The notes beneath the pieces are model-generated. The model was not told where the DNA came from and ran no database searches. It was given only the letters and a program-made list of their open reading frames with translations. The position numbers were made by a program, and so were the translations under genes. From Lewinellaceae bacterium (lineage in GTDB: Bacteria; Bacteroidota; Bacteroidia; Chitinophagales; Saprospiraceae), in the NCBI GenBank assembly GCA_020636315.1, contig JACJYA010000002.1, positions 372,001 through 436,000 on the forward strand: DNA of 64,000 bases, written 5' to 3'. The stretch's first letter is position 1; every line of letters begins with the position of its first letter. Below are positions 8,377-16,935 of the stretch, one piece after another.

Positions 8377-9711
8377 CTATATAAACAAACTCAATAAAAA
8401 CAGGAAGATCATGGCCGAAATACCCAGGAAACCGGTTCCTGCACTTTGCAGGCGGTATCCCTGATTGACGTCCATATTACTCAGCTGGGTGACTACCCAG
8501 AAAAAGCTGTCATTGGCATGGGACACCACTGCCGATCCGGCGCCGATGGCAGCCACCACGAGCGCCCTGGAGGTGTTGTCATCCAGGCCCAGGGCCGGAA
8601 GCACCGGGGCTACGATTGATGCGGTGGTAATGATGGCCACGGTTGAGGAACCCTGGGCCGTCTTAAAGGCCGCGGCAATGATAAACGGCAGCCAGATACC
8701 CAGGCCGGCACCCAGGTTTGCGCTTTCAATGACCGAGCCGATGTCTGAATGTTGCAGTACTTTGCCGAAAGCGCCCCCAGCCCCGGTGATCATGATGATG
8801 ATGGCGGCGCTCATCAGGGCCTCTCCCACCCATCCTGTCGTGCTCAGCATTTCTTTGTCGAGCCGCTTTGGAAGTAAAAATGACAGGATCATCCCGATGA
8901 ACAGGGCGGCCACCGGATTGCCGATAAAGCTGACAAAAACTTTGGCATTCCCGTCTCCGAAAGGCTGCGTGGGGTACTCCGCTACCGACCTCAGCAGGAT
9001 CAGCAGAATGGGCGCCAGGATGGGAAGGAAGGACTTCATCGCAGAAGGAGCCTGAGACACCTTTTGCTCCATGGCCGTTTCATCCGCCCGGGGGGCGGGG
9101 TCGATATAGATCCGTTTCCCCATTCTTTTGGCGAAAAATATGCTGGTTATCAATGCACAGATGCTGGCCAGAAGGCCGATCAGGATAACAGTGCCCAGGT
9201 CGGCCCCGATAATTCCGGCCGCCGCGATAGGGCCCGGAGTGGGAGGCACCATCGTATGGGTGGCGGTCAGGCCCATTGCCAGCGCCATAGCGGTGCCGGC
9301 CAGTGACAGCCCCGCCTTTTTGGAGAGTGCCTTATTCAGAGGGGAAAGGATGATGAACCCACTGTCGGCAAAAACGGGAATAGATACGATGTAGCCGATA
9401 AATGCCATAGCCGAATGCACGCGTTTCGGGCCAACCAGCTTTAAGGTGAAATTAGCCAGGGTATAAGCTCCTCCCGACTTTTCGAGGAAGGTGCCGATGA
9501 TGATCCCGGCAATGATGATGATGCCAATGCTGCCGATCGTACCTCCGAACCCGTTATTGATCGTCTGAATGATCTCCTCCAGCGGCATCCCGGAGAACAG
9601 GCCAAACAAAAAAGAAGCGGCCAGCAGAGACAGGAACGGGTGGAGCTTCATTCTGACGGTCGTCAGGATAATGAACGCTATACTGAGCAGAATGAGGAAA
9701 ATGGTAAACAT
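8377..9711 (-). CDS. GntP-family sugar-acid:H+ symporter
   Basis: The 444-residue protein is almost wholly hydrophobic, with about 12 predicted membrane spans and the normal length for the GntP (gluconate permease) family. Characteristic stretches are FGGTIGSIGIIIIAGIIIGTFLEKSG near residues 55-80, GLTATHTMVPPTPGPIAAAG near 148-167, and GAGSAVVSHANDSFFWVVTQ near the C-terminus. It should import an aldonic or related sugar acid across the inner membrane. Its position between the pentonate dehydratase (83-base gap) and the FAH protein suggests a pentonate such as xylonate or arabinonate, although GntP members also take gluconate, fructuronate and glycerate. Confidence 0.9.
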   Translation of the reverse strand: MFTIFLILLSIAFIILTTVRMKLHPFLSLLAASFLFGLFSGMPLEEIIQTINNGFGGTIGSIGIIIIAGIIIGTFLEKSGGAYTLANFTLKLVGPKRVHSAMAFIGYIVSIPVFADSGFIILSPLNKALSKKAGLSLAGTAMALAMGLTATHTMVPPTPGPIAAAGIIGADLGTVILIGLLASICALITSIFFAKRMGKRIYIDPAPRADETAMEQKVSQAPSAMKSFLPILAPILLILLRSVAEYPTQPFGDGNAKVFVSFIGNPVAALFIGMILSFLLPKRLDKEMLSTTGWVGEALMSAAIIIMITGAGGAFGKVLQHSDIGSVIESANLGAGLGIWLPFIIAAAFKTAQGSSTVAIITTASIVAPVLPALGLDDNTSRALVVAAIGAGSAVVSHANDSFFWVVTQLSNMDVNQGYRLQSAGTGFLGISAMIFLFLLSLFI

Positions 9712-9794
9712 GGTTCAGGTGTTAGGGGCATTGGGTATCCTGCAATATAACCATAAAGCAATATAACAATGGCCTGAAAGGGCCTCCTCCCTCT

Positions 9795-11519
9795 CTAGTG
9801 CGGTTCTCTCGAAACCTGATGGCCGGATCCTCCCTTCAGGAACCCGAGGTCGCATCCCTGGTCGGCCTGTTCGACGTGGTTGATGTACAGGTGGACATAG
9901 CCCCTGTCGGCTACCGGGGTAGGCGGCGCCCATTGTTTTCTCCTTTCCGCCAGCTCCTCCTCGGAGACGTGCAGGGTGAGTTTTCTGCCCTTAACATCGA
10001 GTTCGATCAGATCTCCGTTCCGGACGAGTGCCAGGTTGCCGCCGATGGCGGATTCCGGGGAGATGTGAAGTACGACGGTGCCGTAGGCCGTTCCGCTCAT
10101 CCTTGCGTCTGAAATGCGAACCATATCTTTTATGCCCTTTTTGATGAGCTTCTCGGGCAACCCCATGTTTCCAACCTCCGGCATTCCCGGATAGCCGACG
10201 GGGCCAACCCCCTTCAGCACCATCACAGAGGTTTCGTCGATCTCCAGGGCGGGGTCATCAATTCTCTCGTGGTAGTCTTCGATCGATTCGAAGACCACCG
10301 CCCGGCCGGTATGCTGTAAGAGCCGCCCGTCGGTAGCGGATGGCTTGATCACGGCGCCGTTCTCACAAAGGTTCCCTTTAAGCACGGCGATCCCGGCTTC
10401 CTCTTTGAACGGCGCATCGATGGAGGCAATGACCTCCCGGTTGTAACAAGGGGCATTCTCACAATTCTCACCAATGCTTTTGCCGTTGACGGTTATGGCG
10501 TCATTGTGAATATGCCTCCGCAATTCCCGGATCACGGCCGGTAAACCTCCTGCATAAAACAGGTCTTCCATCAGGTATTCACCGGCAGGCATAAGGTTAA
10601 CCAGCAGGGGCATGTGGCTGCCGATTTCATCAAAATCATCAATATTGAGCTCCACGCCCAGCCGGCCGGCGATGGCCGTGAGGTGGATCATTACATTGGT
10701 CGAGCCGCCAATAGCCGAATTCACCATAATGGCATTTTCAAAGGCTTTTCTGGTGAGGATATCCGATATTTTAAGATCCTCCTTCACCATCTCCACGATC
10801 CGGTTTCCGGAAAGATGGGCCATCACTTTTTTACGGGAATCAACAGCGGGAATAGAAGAAGCGCCGGGAAGGGCCAGCCCCAGGGCTTCCACCGTGCTCG
10901 CCATAGATGATGCCGTGCCCATGGTCATGCAGTGGCCGGCGCTCCGGCTCATGCAGGATTCGGCTTCCCGAAGGTCTTCCGGAGTAATGGCGCCTGCCTT
11001 CATTTCTTCCTCAAGCTGCCAGGTCAGGGTGCCGGACCCCACATCCCTCCCCCTCCATTTTCCGTTGAGCATGGGGCCACCGGGAACGACGATGGTTGGC
11101 AGGCCCACACTGCAGGCCCCCATGATCGTCGAGGGTGTGGTTTTATCACAACCTGTGAGCAGAACGATGCCGTCTAAGGGGTTGGCGCGGATGGACTCTT
11201 CCACATCCATGCTGACGAGGTTTCGCCACAGCATGGTGGTGGGCTTCATGATGGTTTCCCCGAGCGACATTACCGGAAATTCCAGGGGGAACCCGCCGGC
11301 CTCATACACCCCTCTTTTGACGATCCCGGCAAAATCCCGGAGATGGGCATTGCAGGGCGTCAGGTCCGACCAGGTATTGCAGATACCGATCACGGGTTTG
11401 CCGCGGAACATGTGATCCGGATGGCCCTGGTTGCGCAGCCAGCTGCGGTGGACAAAGCCCATTTTATCGTCCTGGCCAAACCATTCTTCGCTTCGGAGTT
11501 TCGTTTTGTTTTTTTCCAT
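9795..11519 (-). CDS. IlvD/Edd-family pentonate (arabinonate/xylonate) dehydratase
   Basis: This [Fe-S] dehydratase would turn an aldonic acid into its 2-keto-3-deoxy form, the first catabolic step of the cluster. I chose ATG 11519; the open frame reaches a TTG at 11537. The cluster cysteines are C56 (SDLTPC), C124 (LLTGCDKTTP) and C197 (AGHCMTMGTASSMA). K126 is the Mg/carbamate lysine position. The phrases EEWFGQDDKMGFVHRSW at the N-terminus and PTPVADRGYVHLYINHVEQADQGCD at the C-terminus are those of the sugar-acid branch, not of dihydroxyacid or 6-phosphogluconate dehydratase. It is promoter-proximal in the minus-strand cluster. Confidence 0.9.
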   Translation of the reverse strand: MEKNKTKLRSEEWFGQDDKMGFVHRSWLRNQGHPDHMFRGKPVIGICNTWSDLTPCNAHLRDFAGIVKRGVYEAGGFPLEFPVMSLGETIMKPTTMLWRNLVSMDVEESIRANPLDGIVLLTGCDKTTPSTIMGACSVGLPTIVVPGGPMLNGKWRGRDVGSGTLTWQLEEEMKAGAITPEDLREAESCMSRSAGHCMTMGTASSMASTVEALGLALPGASSIPAVDSRKKVMAHLSGNRIVEMVKEDLKISDILTRKAFENAIMVNSAIGGSTNVMIHLTAIAGRLGVELNIDDFDEIGSHMPLLVNLMPAGEYLMEDLFYAGGLPAVIRELRRHIHNDAITVNGKSIGENCENAPCYNREVIASIDAPFKEEAGIAVLKGNLCENGAVIKPSATDGRLLQHTGRAVVFESIEDYHERIDDPALEIDETSVMVLKGVGPVGYPGMPEVGNMGLPEKLIKKGIKDMVRISDARMSGTAYGTVVLHISPESAIGGNLALVRNGDLIELDVKGRKLTLHVSEEELAERRKQWAPPTPVADRGYVHLYINHVEQADQGCDLGFLKGGSGHQVSREPH

Positions 11520-11565
11520 CGGTTGGGCAATTGTCAATATTGGAAATGGAAAGTAATATTATTTA

Positions 11566-11587
11566 TGCATTTTCATGCAATCGATTG
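11566..11587. promoter_or_regulatory. Overlapping palindromes, candidate operator of the pentonate operon
   Basis: Two overlapping dyads lie 47-68 bases upstream of the dehydratase ATG: tgcat-tttc-atgca (11566-11579) and the perfect 10-mer caatcgattg (11578-11587). Compact palindromes here would suit a GntR-, LacI- or IclR-type regulator responding to the sugar acid. No regulator gene is adjacent. No convincing TAnnTTTG box was found beside it. Confidence 0.35.
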
Positions 11588-11769
11588 GCAAAAAAGCCCC
11601 GGGAAGGAACCCCTTTTATTTAGGAGGTTTGAATGAAGTTCCCCCGAATGATTTGTTAATTTAGCCCGAATGAAAAATCCGGGGTAGAGCTTGTTCCAAT
11701 TTCGATCAATGGAGTCCGGCCCACACCCCCCGGAAACAGTACAACCCTATAACAATACAACCCTCAACC

Positions 11770-12825
11770 ATGCCCACAAATACATACATCCGCCCCGTGG
11801 CTTTCTGGCTGATGCTTCTGGGTATCACTGCCGCTTTCATAGGAATGATCAAGGCCTTTCTGCTGGCCTTGTTCTGGGCGGCGCTGCTGGCCCTGGCCTT
11901 TAACCGCCCTTACCGCATCCTGCGCTGGCGGCTCCGGGGGCGGGATAACCTGGCGGCGGCGCTTTGCTCCATTCTGATCATCCTGATCGTGGTGGTTCCG
12001 GCAGTATTCATCCTGCTGGCCCTGGTAAACGAAAGCGTAAGCGTTTACCAGAAAATACAATCCGGAGAATGGGACCTGGCCAAAGTGGTGGATTTTATCG
12101 ATGAACTGTCGCCCCGCCTGGAAGAAGCCCTGTCGTCAGTCGGTTTGTCCCCTGAAAAACTTCGGGAAAACGTGAGCAATTTTGCCGTGACGGCTACCGG
12201 GCTGGTAGCCGACCGGGTATTCAACTATACGCAGAACGCCATATCGTTCACAGCCCAGTTCTTTCTTACGTTGTACGTGCTGTTTTTCTTTCTGCGCGAC
12301 GGCCGCAAGATGCTGAAGGCCACCATCAACGTGGTGCCTCTGGGCAATAAGTGGGAACGCACGCTGATCAACCGTTTTGCCAGCGTAGCCCGGGCCACCC
12401 TGAAGGGCACGCTGATCGTGGCCATCGTGCAGGGGTCCATCGGAGGCGTCATGTTTGCCATTCTGGGCATTGAAGGAGCATTGTTCTGGGGCGTGATGAT
12501 GACCATTCTGTCCCTTCTGCCGATCGGCGGCAGCGCCCTGGTATGGGCGCCCGCGGCAGGTATCCTGGCCTGGCAGGGTTTGTGGGGCAAGGCCATCGCC
12601 CTGGTGGCCGTCGGAGCCCTGGGCATCGGCCTGATCGACAACCTGCTGCGCCCGATACTGGTGGGGCGGGACACCAAAATGCCGGATTTCCTGGTGCTGC
12701 TGGCCACGCTGGGCGGGATCGCCTGGTTCGGGCTCAGCGGATTCGTTCTGGGGCCAGTGATCGCTGCGCTCTTTCTTACCTTCTGGCAAACTGCGGGTAA
12801 GGAATATGGTGGAGCGGAGGAGTAA
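11770..12825 (+). CDS. AI-2E family transporter (PerM/YdiK-like permease)
   Basis: The protein is 351 residues with seven or eight membrane spans: two at residues 10-35, one at 60-85, a soluble helical stretch to about 140, then five or six toward the end. The soluble loop after the first three spans and the C-terminal run PILVGRDTKMPDFLVLLATLGGIAWFG are the family signature. Members form oligomeric inner-membrane permeases. Despite the family name, autoinducer export is shown for few members and others transport ions, so substrate is left open. It starts the plus-strand block and is divergent from the pentonate operon. Confidence 0.9.
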   Translation: MPTNTYIRPVAFWLMLLGITAAFIGMIKAFLLALFWAALLALAFNRPYRILRWRLRGRDNLAAALCSILIILIVVVPAVFILLALVNESVSVYQKIQSGEWDLAKVVDFIDELSPRLEEALSSVGLSPEKLRENVSNFAVTATGLVADRVFNYTQNAISFTAQFFLTLYVLFFFLRDGRKMLKATINVVPLGNKWERTLINRFASVARATLKGTLIVAIVQGSIGGVMFAILGIEGALFWGVMMTILSLLPIGGSALVWAPAAGILAWQGLWGKAIALVAVGALGIGLIDNLLRPILVGRDTKMPDFLVLLATLGGIAWFGLSGFVLGPVIAALFLTFWQTAGKEYGGAEE

Positions 12826-12857
12826 AAAATGGTTTCTGGTTTCTGGGTTTCTGGGTT

Positions 12858-12908
12858 CTGGAAACCAGCGGGTTAGCGTAATACGGACACTCTTATTTGA
12901 ACTATCCC
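12858..12908. repeat. Dispersed intergenic repeat, family A (51-bp copy)
   Basis: This 51-base segment matches the reverse complement of 20617-20667 with only a few changes. It contains CTGGAAACCAGCGGGTTAGC at one end and TTGAACTATCCC at the other. Just upstream a simple tract alternates GGTTTCTG units (12831-12860), which folds back on GGAAACCAG. The copy lies between the AI-2E gene and the MFS gene. It explains the spurious N-terminal extension of the latter frame. Confidence 0.75.
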
Positions 12909-12913
12909 AAAAA

Positions 12914-14215
12914 ATGCCTGGTATGAAGCAGCAGGAAATACAGAAAGACCAACCCAAAGTGATCAATGCCTGGGCGATGTACGACTGGGCCAACTCGGTA
13001 TATGCCCTGGTCATCACTTCGGCCATCTTTCCGCCCTACTACAATCAGGTGACCCGGGTGAACGGCAACAGCCGCGTCGATTTTCTGGGGTGGGAAGTGG
13101 AGAATACGGCCATCTACTCCATCTGTCTTGGCCTGGCCTTCGGGCTGATCGCGCTGATCTCGCCGTTGGTGTCTTCTATCTCCGACTATTCCGGGAACCA
13201 CAAGTCGTTTATGAAATTTTTCTGTTATACGGGAGCGGTGGCCTGTTCGGCCCTGTTCTTTTTCACAGGCCCCAACCTCCTGCTGGGGCTGGGCGCCCTG
13301 ATGCTGGCCACCATTGGCTATTCGGGCAGTATTGTATTCTACAACTCCTACCTGCCGGCTATCGCCACGGAGGCCAGGCAGGACAATGTGAGCGCCCGCG
13401 GTTACGCCTTCGGCTACATCGGCGCTTCCACCCTGCTCATTCTCAACCTGGCCTTTATCCTGAACCAGGAGGCGCTGGGAGTCCCCGACGACACCCTCCT
13501 GCCCCGCATCGCCCTGCTCACCACCGGCCTGTGGTGGGTAGGGTTCGCCCAGATCACTTTCCGGCGCCTTCCCCGGGGTATTTATGCAAAAAAGCCACAT
13601 GGACATTTCCTGCTAAACGGCTACAGGGAACTAACCAAGGTCTGGAGGCGGCTGCAGCAGGAACACCGCCTGAAAACCTTCCTCGCCGCTTTTTTCTTTT
13701 ACATTATGGGCGTGCAGACGGTCATGTTCATGGCCGCCTCCTTCGGGGAAAAGGAGGTGCAGATGAACCTCACTCAGCTCATCGCCACCGTGCTGACGCT
13801 GGAGTACATCGGTATCGCCGGGGCCTTCTTCTTCGCCTGGATCTCCAAAAAGCGGGGCAATATACCGGCGCTGGCCATTGCCGTAGCCGTTTGGATCGGT
13901 ATCTGCATCGGGGCTTATTTCATCAAGACGGCTGTTCACTTCTACATTGCCGCCTTCTTTATCGGGCTGGTGATGGGCGGCATACAGTCGCTGTCGCGCT
14001 CGACTTACTCCAAGCTCATCCCCAAGACACAGAATAACGCCGGCTATTTCAGTTTCTACGACGTCTGTGAAAAGATGGCCATGATGTGCGGACTGGTCAT
14101 GTTCGGTACGCTGGACAACCTCTTCGGCAGCATGCGCAATTCGATCATTGCCCTGGGGATCTGTTTTACGATCGGGTTGGTGTTTTTGGTGAAGGTGAGG
14201 GAGAGGGGGAGATGA
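12914..14215 (+). CDS. UMF1-family MFS transporter
   Basis: The frame is open from 12806, but that part overlaps the previous gene and a dispersed repeat. The start is therefore ATG 12914 (MPGMKQQE) or ATG 12923. INAWAMYDWANSVYALVITSAIFPPYY at the N-terminus is the hallmark of the UMF1/Atg22-like branch of the major facilitator superfamily. About 11-12 membrane spans follow, and a loop with SRSTYSKLIP near residue 360 matches family members. These inner-membrane proteins are thought to export amino acids or other small molecules, but the bacterial substrate is not established. Confidence 0.87.
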   Translation: MPGMKQQEIQKDQPKVINAWAMYDWANSVYALVITSAIFPPYYNQVTRVNGNSRVDFLGWEVENTAIYSICLGLAFGLIALISPLVSSISDYSGNHKSFMKFFCYTGAVACSALFFFTGPNLLLGLGALMLATIGYSGSIVFYNSYLPAIATEARQDNVSARGYAFGYIGASTLLILNLAFILNQEALGVPDDTLLPRIALLTTGLWWVGFAQITFRRLPRGIYAKKPHGHFLLNGYRELTKVWRRLQQEHRLKTFLAAFFFYIMGVQTVMFMAASFGEKEVQMNLTQLIATVLTLEYIGIAGAFFFAWISKKRGNIPALAIAVAVWIGICIGAYFIKTAVHFYIAAFFIGLVMGGIQSLSRSTYSKLIPKTQNNAGYFSFYDVCEKMAMMCGLVMFGTLDNLFGSMRNSIIALGICFTIGLVFLVKVRERGR

Positions 14216-14267
14216 GGGGATGGGGAGACTGGGAAGAAGATACTGCACGGCTGTCGGCGAGATTCAC

Positions 14268-14383
14268 CTTCGACAAACGCTGCCGGGTTCAGCAACGCAG
14301 GAAATTTGGCGAAACCCGGCAGGTTAAGATGCCTAACACAGGGAGTAATTTTTTCCAAATAAACGGATCATTTTGAACAGCCT
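14268..14383. repeat. Dispersed repeat, family B
   Basis: This 116-base block starts with CTTCGACAAACGCTGCCGGG and ends with ATTTTGAACAGCCT. The same start and end strings bound a longer copy at 52871-53027. The inner part holds GCCGGGTT and its partner AACCCGGC, which can pair. It looks like a small palindromic mobile repeat without coding capacity, sitting between the MFS gene and a terminator pair. Confidence 0.6.
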
Positions 14384-14482
14384 CCTGCCAATGTAGGTGC
14401 TTGGCCTCAGCGTCCCTTCAGCGGGCGCTGCTACACCCTTTTTTCGGCCATCTTTACCGGTAGGATGCAGCCATTCTCAACG

Positions 14483-14523
14483 AAATACATCCGGCCGATA
14501 CAGGTAACGGATGTATTTTTTGC
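14483..14523 (+). terminator. Terminator hairpin (plus strand)
   Basis: An 11-bp inverted repeat (14483-14493 with 14508-14518) and 14-base loop run straight into a T tract. It would stop transcription arriving from the MFS gene or the repeat. Confidence 0.6.
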
Positions 14524-14582
14524 CGCCGCCTGAACTCCCCTGTTCTCTCCTGAAAGAGGGGGAACCGGGCGGCGGCAAAAAA
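14516..14582. terminator. Bidirectional terminator between convergent genes
   Basis: A perfect 15-bp inverted repeat pairs 14516-14530 with 14568-14582. Its outer ends are T6 and A6 and its core is GCCGCCGCC, so a T tract follows on both strands. It lies just past the stop of the minus-strand cold-shock gene (14593) and after the plus-strand MFS gene, as expected for convergent units. The loop is 37 bases. Confidence 0.65.
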
Positions 14583-14592
14583 ACTCCCTGCA

Positions 14593-15030
14593 CTACCCTT
14601 CCGCGAGGGATACATTGATGGCCACCGGCCCTTTCGGCCCGGACGCCACCTCAAACTTCACCTTGTCCTTATCACGGATCTCATCCACCAGGCTGTCGGC
14701 ATGGACGAAGAAGTCCTCGTTGGTATTCAGATCGGCAATGAAGCCATAGCCTTTTTCCGTATTGAAGAACTTCACTGTGCCGGTTCGGATGAAGTCCGTT
14801 TCATCAGATTCCTCCTTTTTGGGAATACCGATCACGATGTCTTCCGCCTTTACCTTTTTCTTTTTGGAGGGGTCCGGGGGGGTTGGAGACAGGTTGCCGT
14901 TCTCGTCCACATACATGAATTCAGGCGTATCGCTGCCTTCGTGTTTCCGCTGTTCTTTCCTTTCGGCTTTTTCCTTTTTCCTTTTTCGCTTTTTCTTTTC
15001 TCTTTCTTTCTTGTTATAGCTATCCGCCAT
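14593..15030 (-). CDS. Cold-shock domain protein with lysine-rich N-terminal extension
   Basis: Residues about 80-145 are a cold-shock (CSD) OB-fold: RTGTVKFFNTEKGYGFI holds the RNP1-type aromatic motif and EDFFVHADSL the RNP2-type motif. CSD proteins bind single-stranded nucleic acid and melt RNA structure. Before this lie about 35 residues that are nearly all Lys, Arg and Glu (KKKRKRKKEK), then a linker. The total of 145 residues is double a standard CspA. The basic tail probably adds non-specific RNA or ribosome binding (inference). Such extended cold-shock proteins are frequent in Bacteroidota. Confidence 0.9.
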   Translation of the reverse strand: MADSYNKKEREKKKRKRKKEKAERKEQRKHEGSDTPEFMYVDENGNLSPTPPDPSKKKKVKAEDIVIGIPKKEESDETDFIRTGTVKFFNTEKGYGFIADLNTNEDFFVHADSLVDEIRDKDKVKFEVASGPKGPVAINVSLAEG

Positions 15031-15145
15031 AGATCTGTTTTAAATGATAAAAATTACTGCGCAATGATCAGAATTAAGCGGATCGCACTCTTTTCTTACC
15101 CGTTTAAGCCTGAAATTATCAATGGTGAAGGTAAGGAATAAAAAT

Positions 15146-15832
15146 CTATTCTCCGGCCATTCGGAGCTGTCCGTTTTCCCCAACCCTGTAAATAAGCCGG
15201 GCAACGCTTGTGGAATCCACCTCTGCTCTGCTGTTCGCAATCCCGAAATATTCGGTTTTGGTGAGGTGGATCTCATCCTTACCCACCAGCTCACTTTCGA
15301 TAACACATTCGTACCCTTCGCTGAGGTACTCCCGGGCCAATGTCAGCCGGCTCGTTTGGTTGGAATTATTGGCGATGGTAATGAGTTCTATGGAATTTCC
15401 GTAATGGGATTCCATGGAGTGGTTGTAAAACAGGTACATGCTAAACCGATCGGAGAACGTCAGGTCGGAAAAGTAATCCGTCACCCGCAGGAGCTTCTGC
15501 CGGGCTTTGGTTAGCGGGTTATTGATGCTCTCATATTTTTCAACAAGGGCCATGTCGATCTTTGCCGGCGCCTTTATTTCAAACTTTTCCCTCTGAAAGG
15601 AGTGCAGATCCCGGAAGGAATCGATTTCCACCGGCCGGCTGTTTTCAATGGCTTCATTGACGAGGGCCCGGGCCATGGAATCCGTGTATTTTTCTCCTTC
15701 GATGTTCTGTTCCGGATCGGGTTCTTTAAAATTATCCGCCCGGCCTGCTGATACCGCAGCATTGTCATTCGCGCACCCCGGCCCCATCAGGTTGAGCAGG
15801 AGGACAACACACCCCCAAATTACCTTCCTCAT
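15146..15832 (-). CDS. Putative lipoprotein of unknown function
   Basis: The 228-residue protein begins with a hydrophobic segment ending LMGPGC at residue 20, an imperfect lipobox, so periplasmic anchoring is likely. The rest is soluble, mixed alpha/beta, with ESELVGKDEIHLTKTEYFGI near residue 180. No family is recognised. Its ATG overlaps the stop of the upstream NTF2-like gene by four bases (ATGA), which implies translational coupling and a shared operon. Confidence 0.7.
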   Translation of the reverse strand: MRKVIWGCVVLLLNLMGPGCANDNAAVSAGRADNFKEPDPEQNIEGEKYTDSMARALVNEAIENSRPVEIDSFRDLHSFQREKFEIKAPAKIDMALVEKYESINNPLTKARQKLLRVTDYFSDLTFSDRFSMYLFYNHSMESHYGNSIELITIANNSNQTSRLTLAREYLSEGYECVIESELVGKDEIHLTKTEYFGIANSRAEVDSTSVARLIYRVGENGQLRMAGE

Positions 15833-16308
15833 GCGTCAGTGCTTTTTTCTTTGATGTATTCCCGGAGGCGCTCCCTCACTCCCGCCTGCACTTTGGCCTT
15901 GAAAAAGCCCGTCCACCCCAGGAGCAGGCCCGGAACGCCAAAAGCCTGCCTCGCCCACCGGTAGAAATTAAACTGATCCGTATGCCGGAATATTTTACCA
16001 TCTTTAAATTCGAATCCCGCTATAATCCTGTTGACGACCTTCCTCTTCTTTTTAGAAAAGGTGTAAGTGGCCTCCCACACCGCCTTTCCCTCCTTTTCGC
16101 CGGCTTCCACCCCGGAAAACTGTAATTCCAGATCCCTGCCGCTTTTGACCAGCATTTCCCACATCATCCCCGTTTCGTAGGCGTTCAGGCCCCGGAATAC
16201 TTCGTCGCTGAATTCCGCTTCCGGGTGATAACACTTTTTCATGCTTTCATAGTCCTTGCGCTGGAAAGCACGATAGAAGGTGTGGATCAGTTCTTCGTTT
16301 GGATGCAT
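15829..16308 (-). CDS. NTF2-like (SnoaL) family protein
   Basis: The 159-residue protein has the usual NTF2-like opening ELIHTFYRAFQRKDYESMKKCYHPEAEFSDEVF, then GLNAYETGMMWEML and the strand pair IAGFEFKDGKIFRHTDQFNFYRW. This fold hosts polyketide cyclases, dehydratases and ligand-binding proteins, so substrate cannot be named. The last 30 residues extend past the domain as a basic helix. It is the first gene of a two-gene minus-strand operon with the following lipoprotein. Confidence 0.82.
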   Translation of the reverse strand: MHPNEELIHTFYRAFQRKDYESMKKCYHPEAEFSDEVFRGLNAYETGMMWEMLVKSGRDLELQFSGVEAGEKEGKAVWEATYTFSKKKRKVVNRIIAGFEFKDGKIFRHTDQFNFYRWARQAFGVPGLLLGWTGFFKAKVQAGVRERLREYIKEKSTDA

Positions 16309-16333
16309 CTGTAGTAATGAATTTTTTCAATAT

Positions 16334-16345
16334 CCGAATATTCGG
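16334..16345. promoter_or_regulatory. 12-bp perfect palindrome upstream of the NTF2-like gene
   Basis: The palindrome ccgaatattcgg lies 26-37 bases upstream of the start codon at 16308 and between the divergent NTF2-like and GNAT genes. Its position would suit a repressor site, but it is short and unsupported by other copies. Confidence 0.25.
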
Positions 16346-16431
16346 GTACTTTTAGTGCTTGTTTGGAGACCAATTTTTGAGCTGCAAACAATCACTTAGA
16401 AGCTGTTTTAACAAATTACGGGATCAAAAGG

Positions 16432-16935
16432 ATGAAATTAGAATCCAAACGCTTAACCTTCACGCGCTATACACCGGCAGACCTGCCGCTGTATCTCCAA
16501 CTGGTCACCAACGCCCGGGTGATGGAACACATTGCCGGCCGGGCGCTCACCGCCGAGGAGGCAAAAGCGCGGTATGAAAAAGCCCTGTCCTTCAACACCA
16601 AAGACGGAGAAACCGGCAATTTCAAAGCCTATACCCGGGAAGGCGGGCAGTACGTCGGCCTGGCCAAGCTCACCGTTACCGGGGCGAAAGAAGCGGAGAT
16701 CGGCTATGCGTGGCTGCCCGAATTCTGGGGGCTGGGGTACGCCACGGAGACCGTGGAGTTCTTCGTTGGGTACGCGAAGCAACTGAAGCGCTTCCGCCGA
16801 CTGTTCGCCATCGTTGACCCGGGGAACCCGCCATCGGTCAGGGTGTTGGAAAAATTCGGTTTCAGGCCTTATAAGAAAGGAGAAATTGACAAGCTGCCGG
16901 CAGTTTATTATGAGCTTCATCTCGTTGATCTATGA
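16432..16935 (+). CDS. GNAT-family N-acetyltransferase (RimJ/RimL-like)
   Basis: The protein of 167 residues opens with LESKRLTFTRYTPADLP, typical of the Acetyltransf_3 branch. AEIGYAWLPEFWGLGYATE (about residues 85-103) is the acetyl-CoA-binding loop, followed by FAIVDPGNPPSVRVLEKFGF, the motif-B segment. It should acetylate a small molecule or a protein N-terminus from acetyl-CoA in the cytoplasm. Its stop overlaps the start of the SGNH gene by four bases. Confidence 0.9.
   Translation: MKLESKRLTFTRYTPADLPLYLQLVTNARVMEHIAGRALTAEEAKARYEKALSFNTKDGETGNFKAYTREGGQYVGLAKLTVTGAKEAEIGYAWLPEFWGLGYATETVEFFVGYAKQLKRFRRLFAIVDPGNPPSVRVLEKFGFRPYKKGEIDKLPAVYYELHLVDL

Noticed and set aside
11770..12825. 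Quorum-sensing (AI-2) exporter assignment for the AI-2E family gene
   Set aside because: The family name is historical; no luxS or AI-2 gene is near and most members are not shown to move AI-2.
12806..12913. N-terminal extension of the UMF1-type transporter
   Set aside because: The extension overlaps the upstream gene and reads through the family A repeat, so it is not part of the protein.
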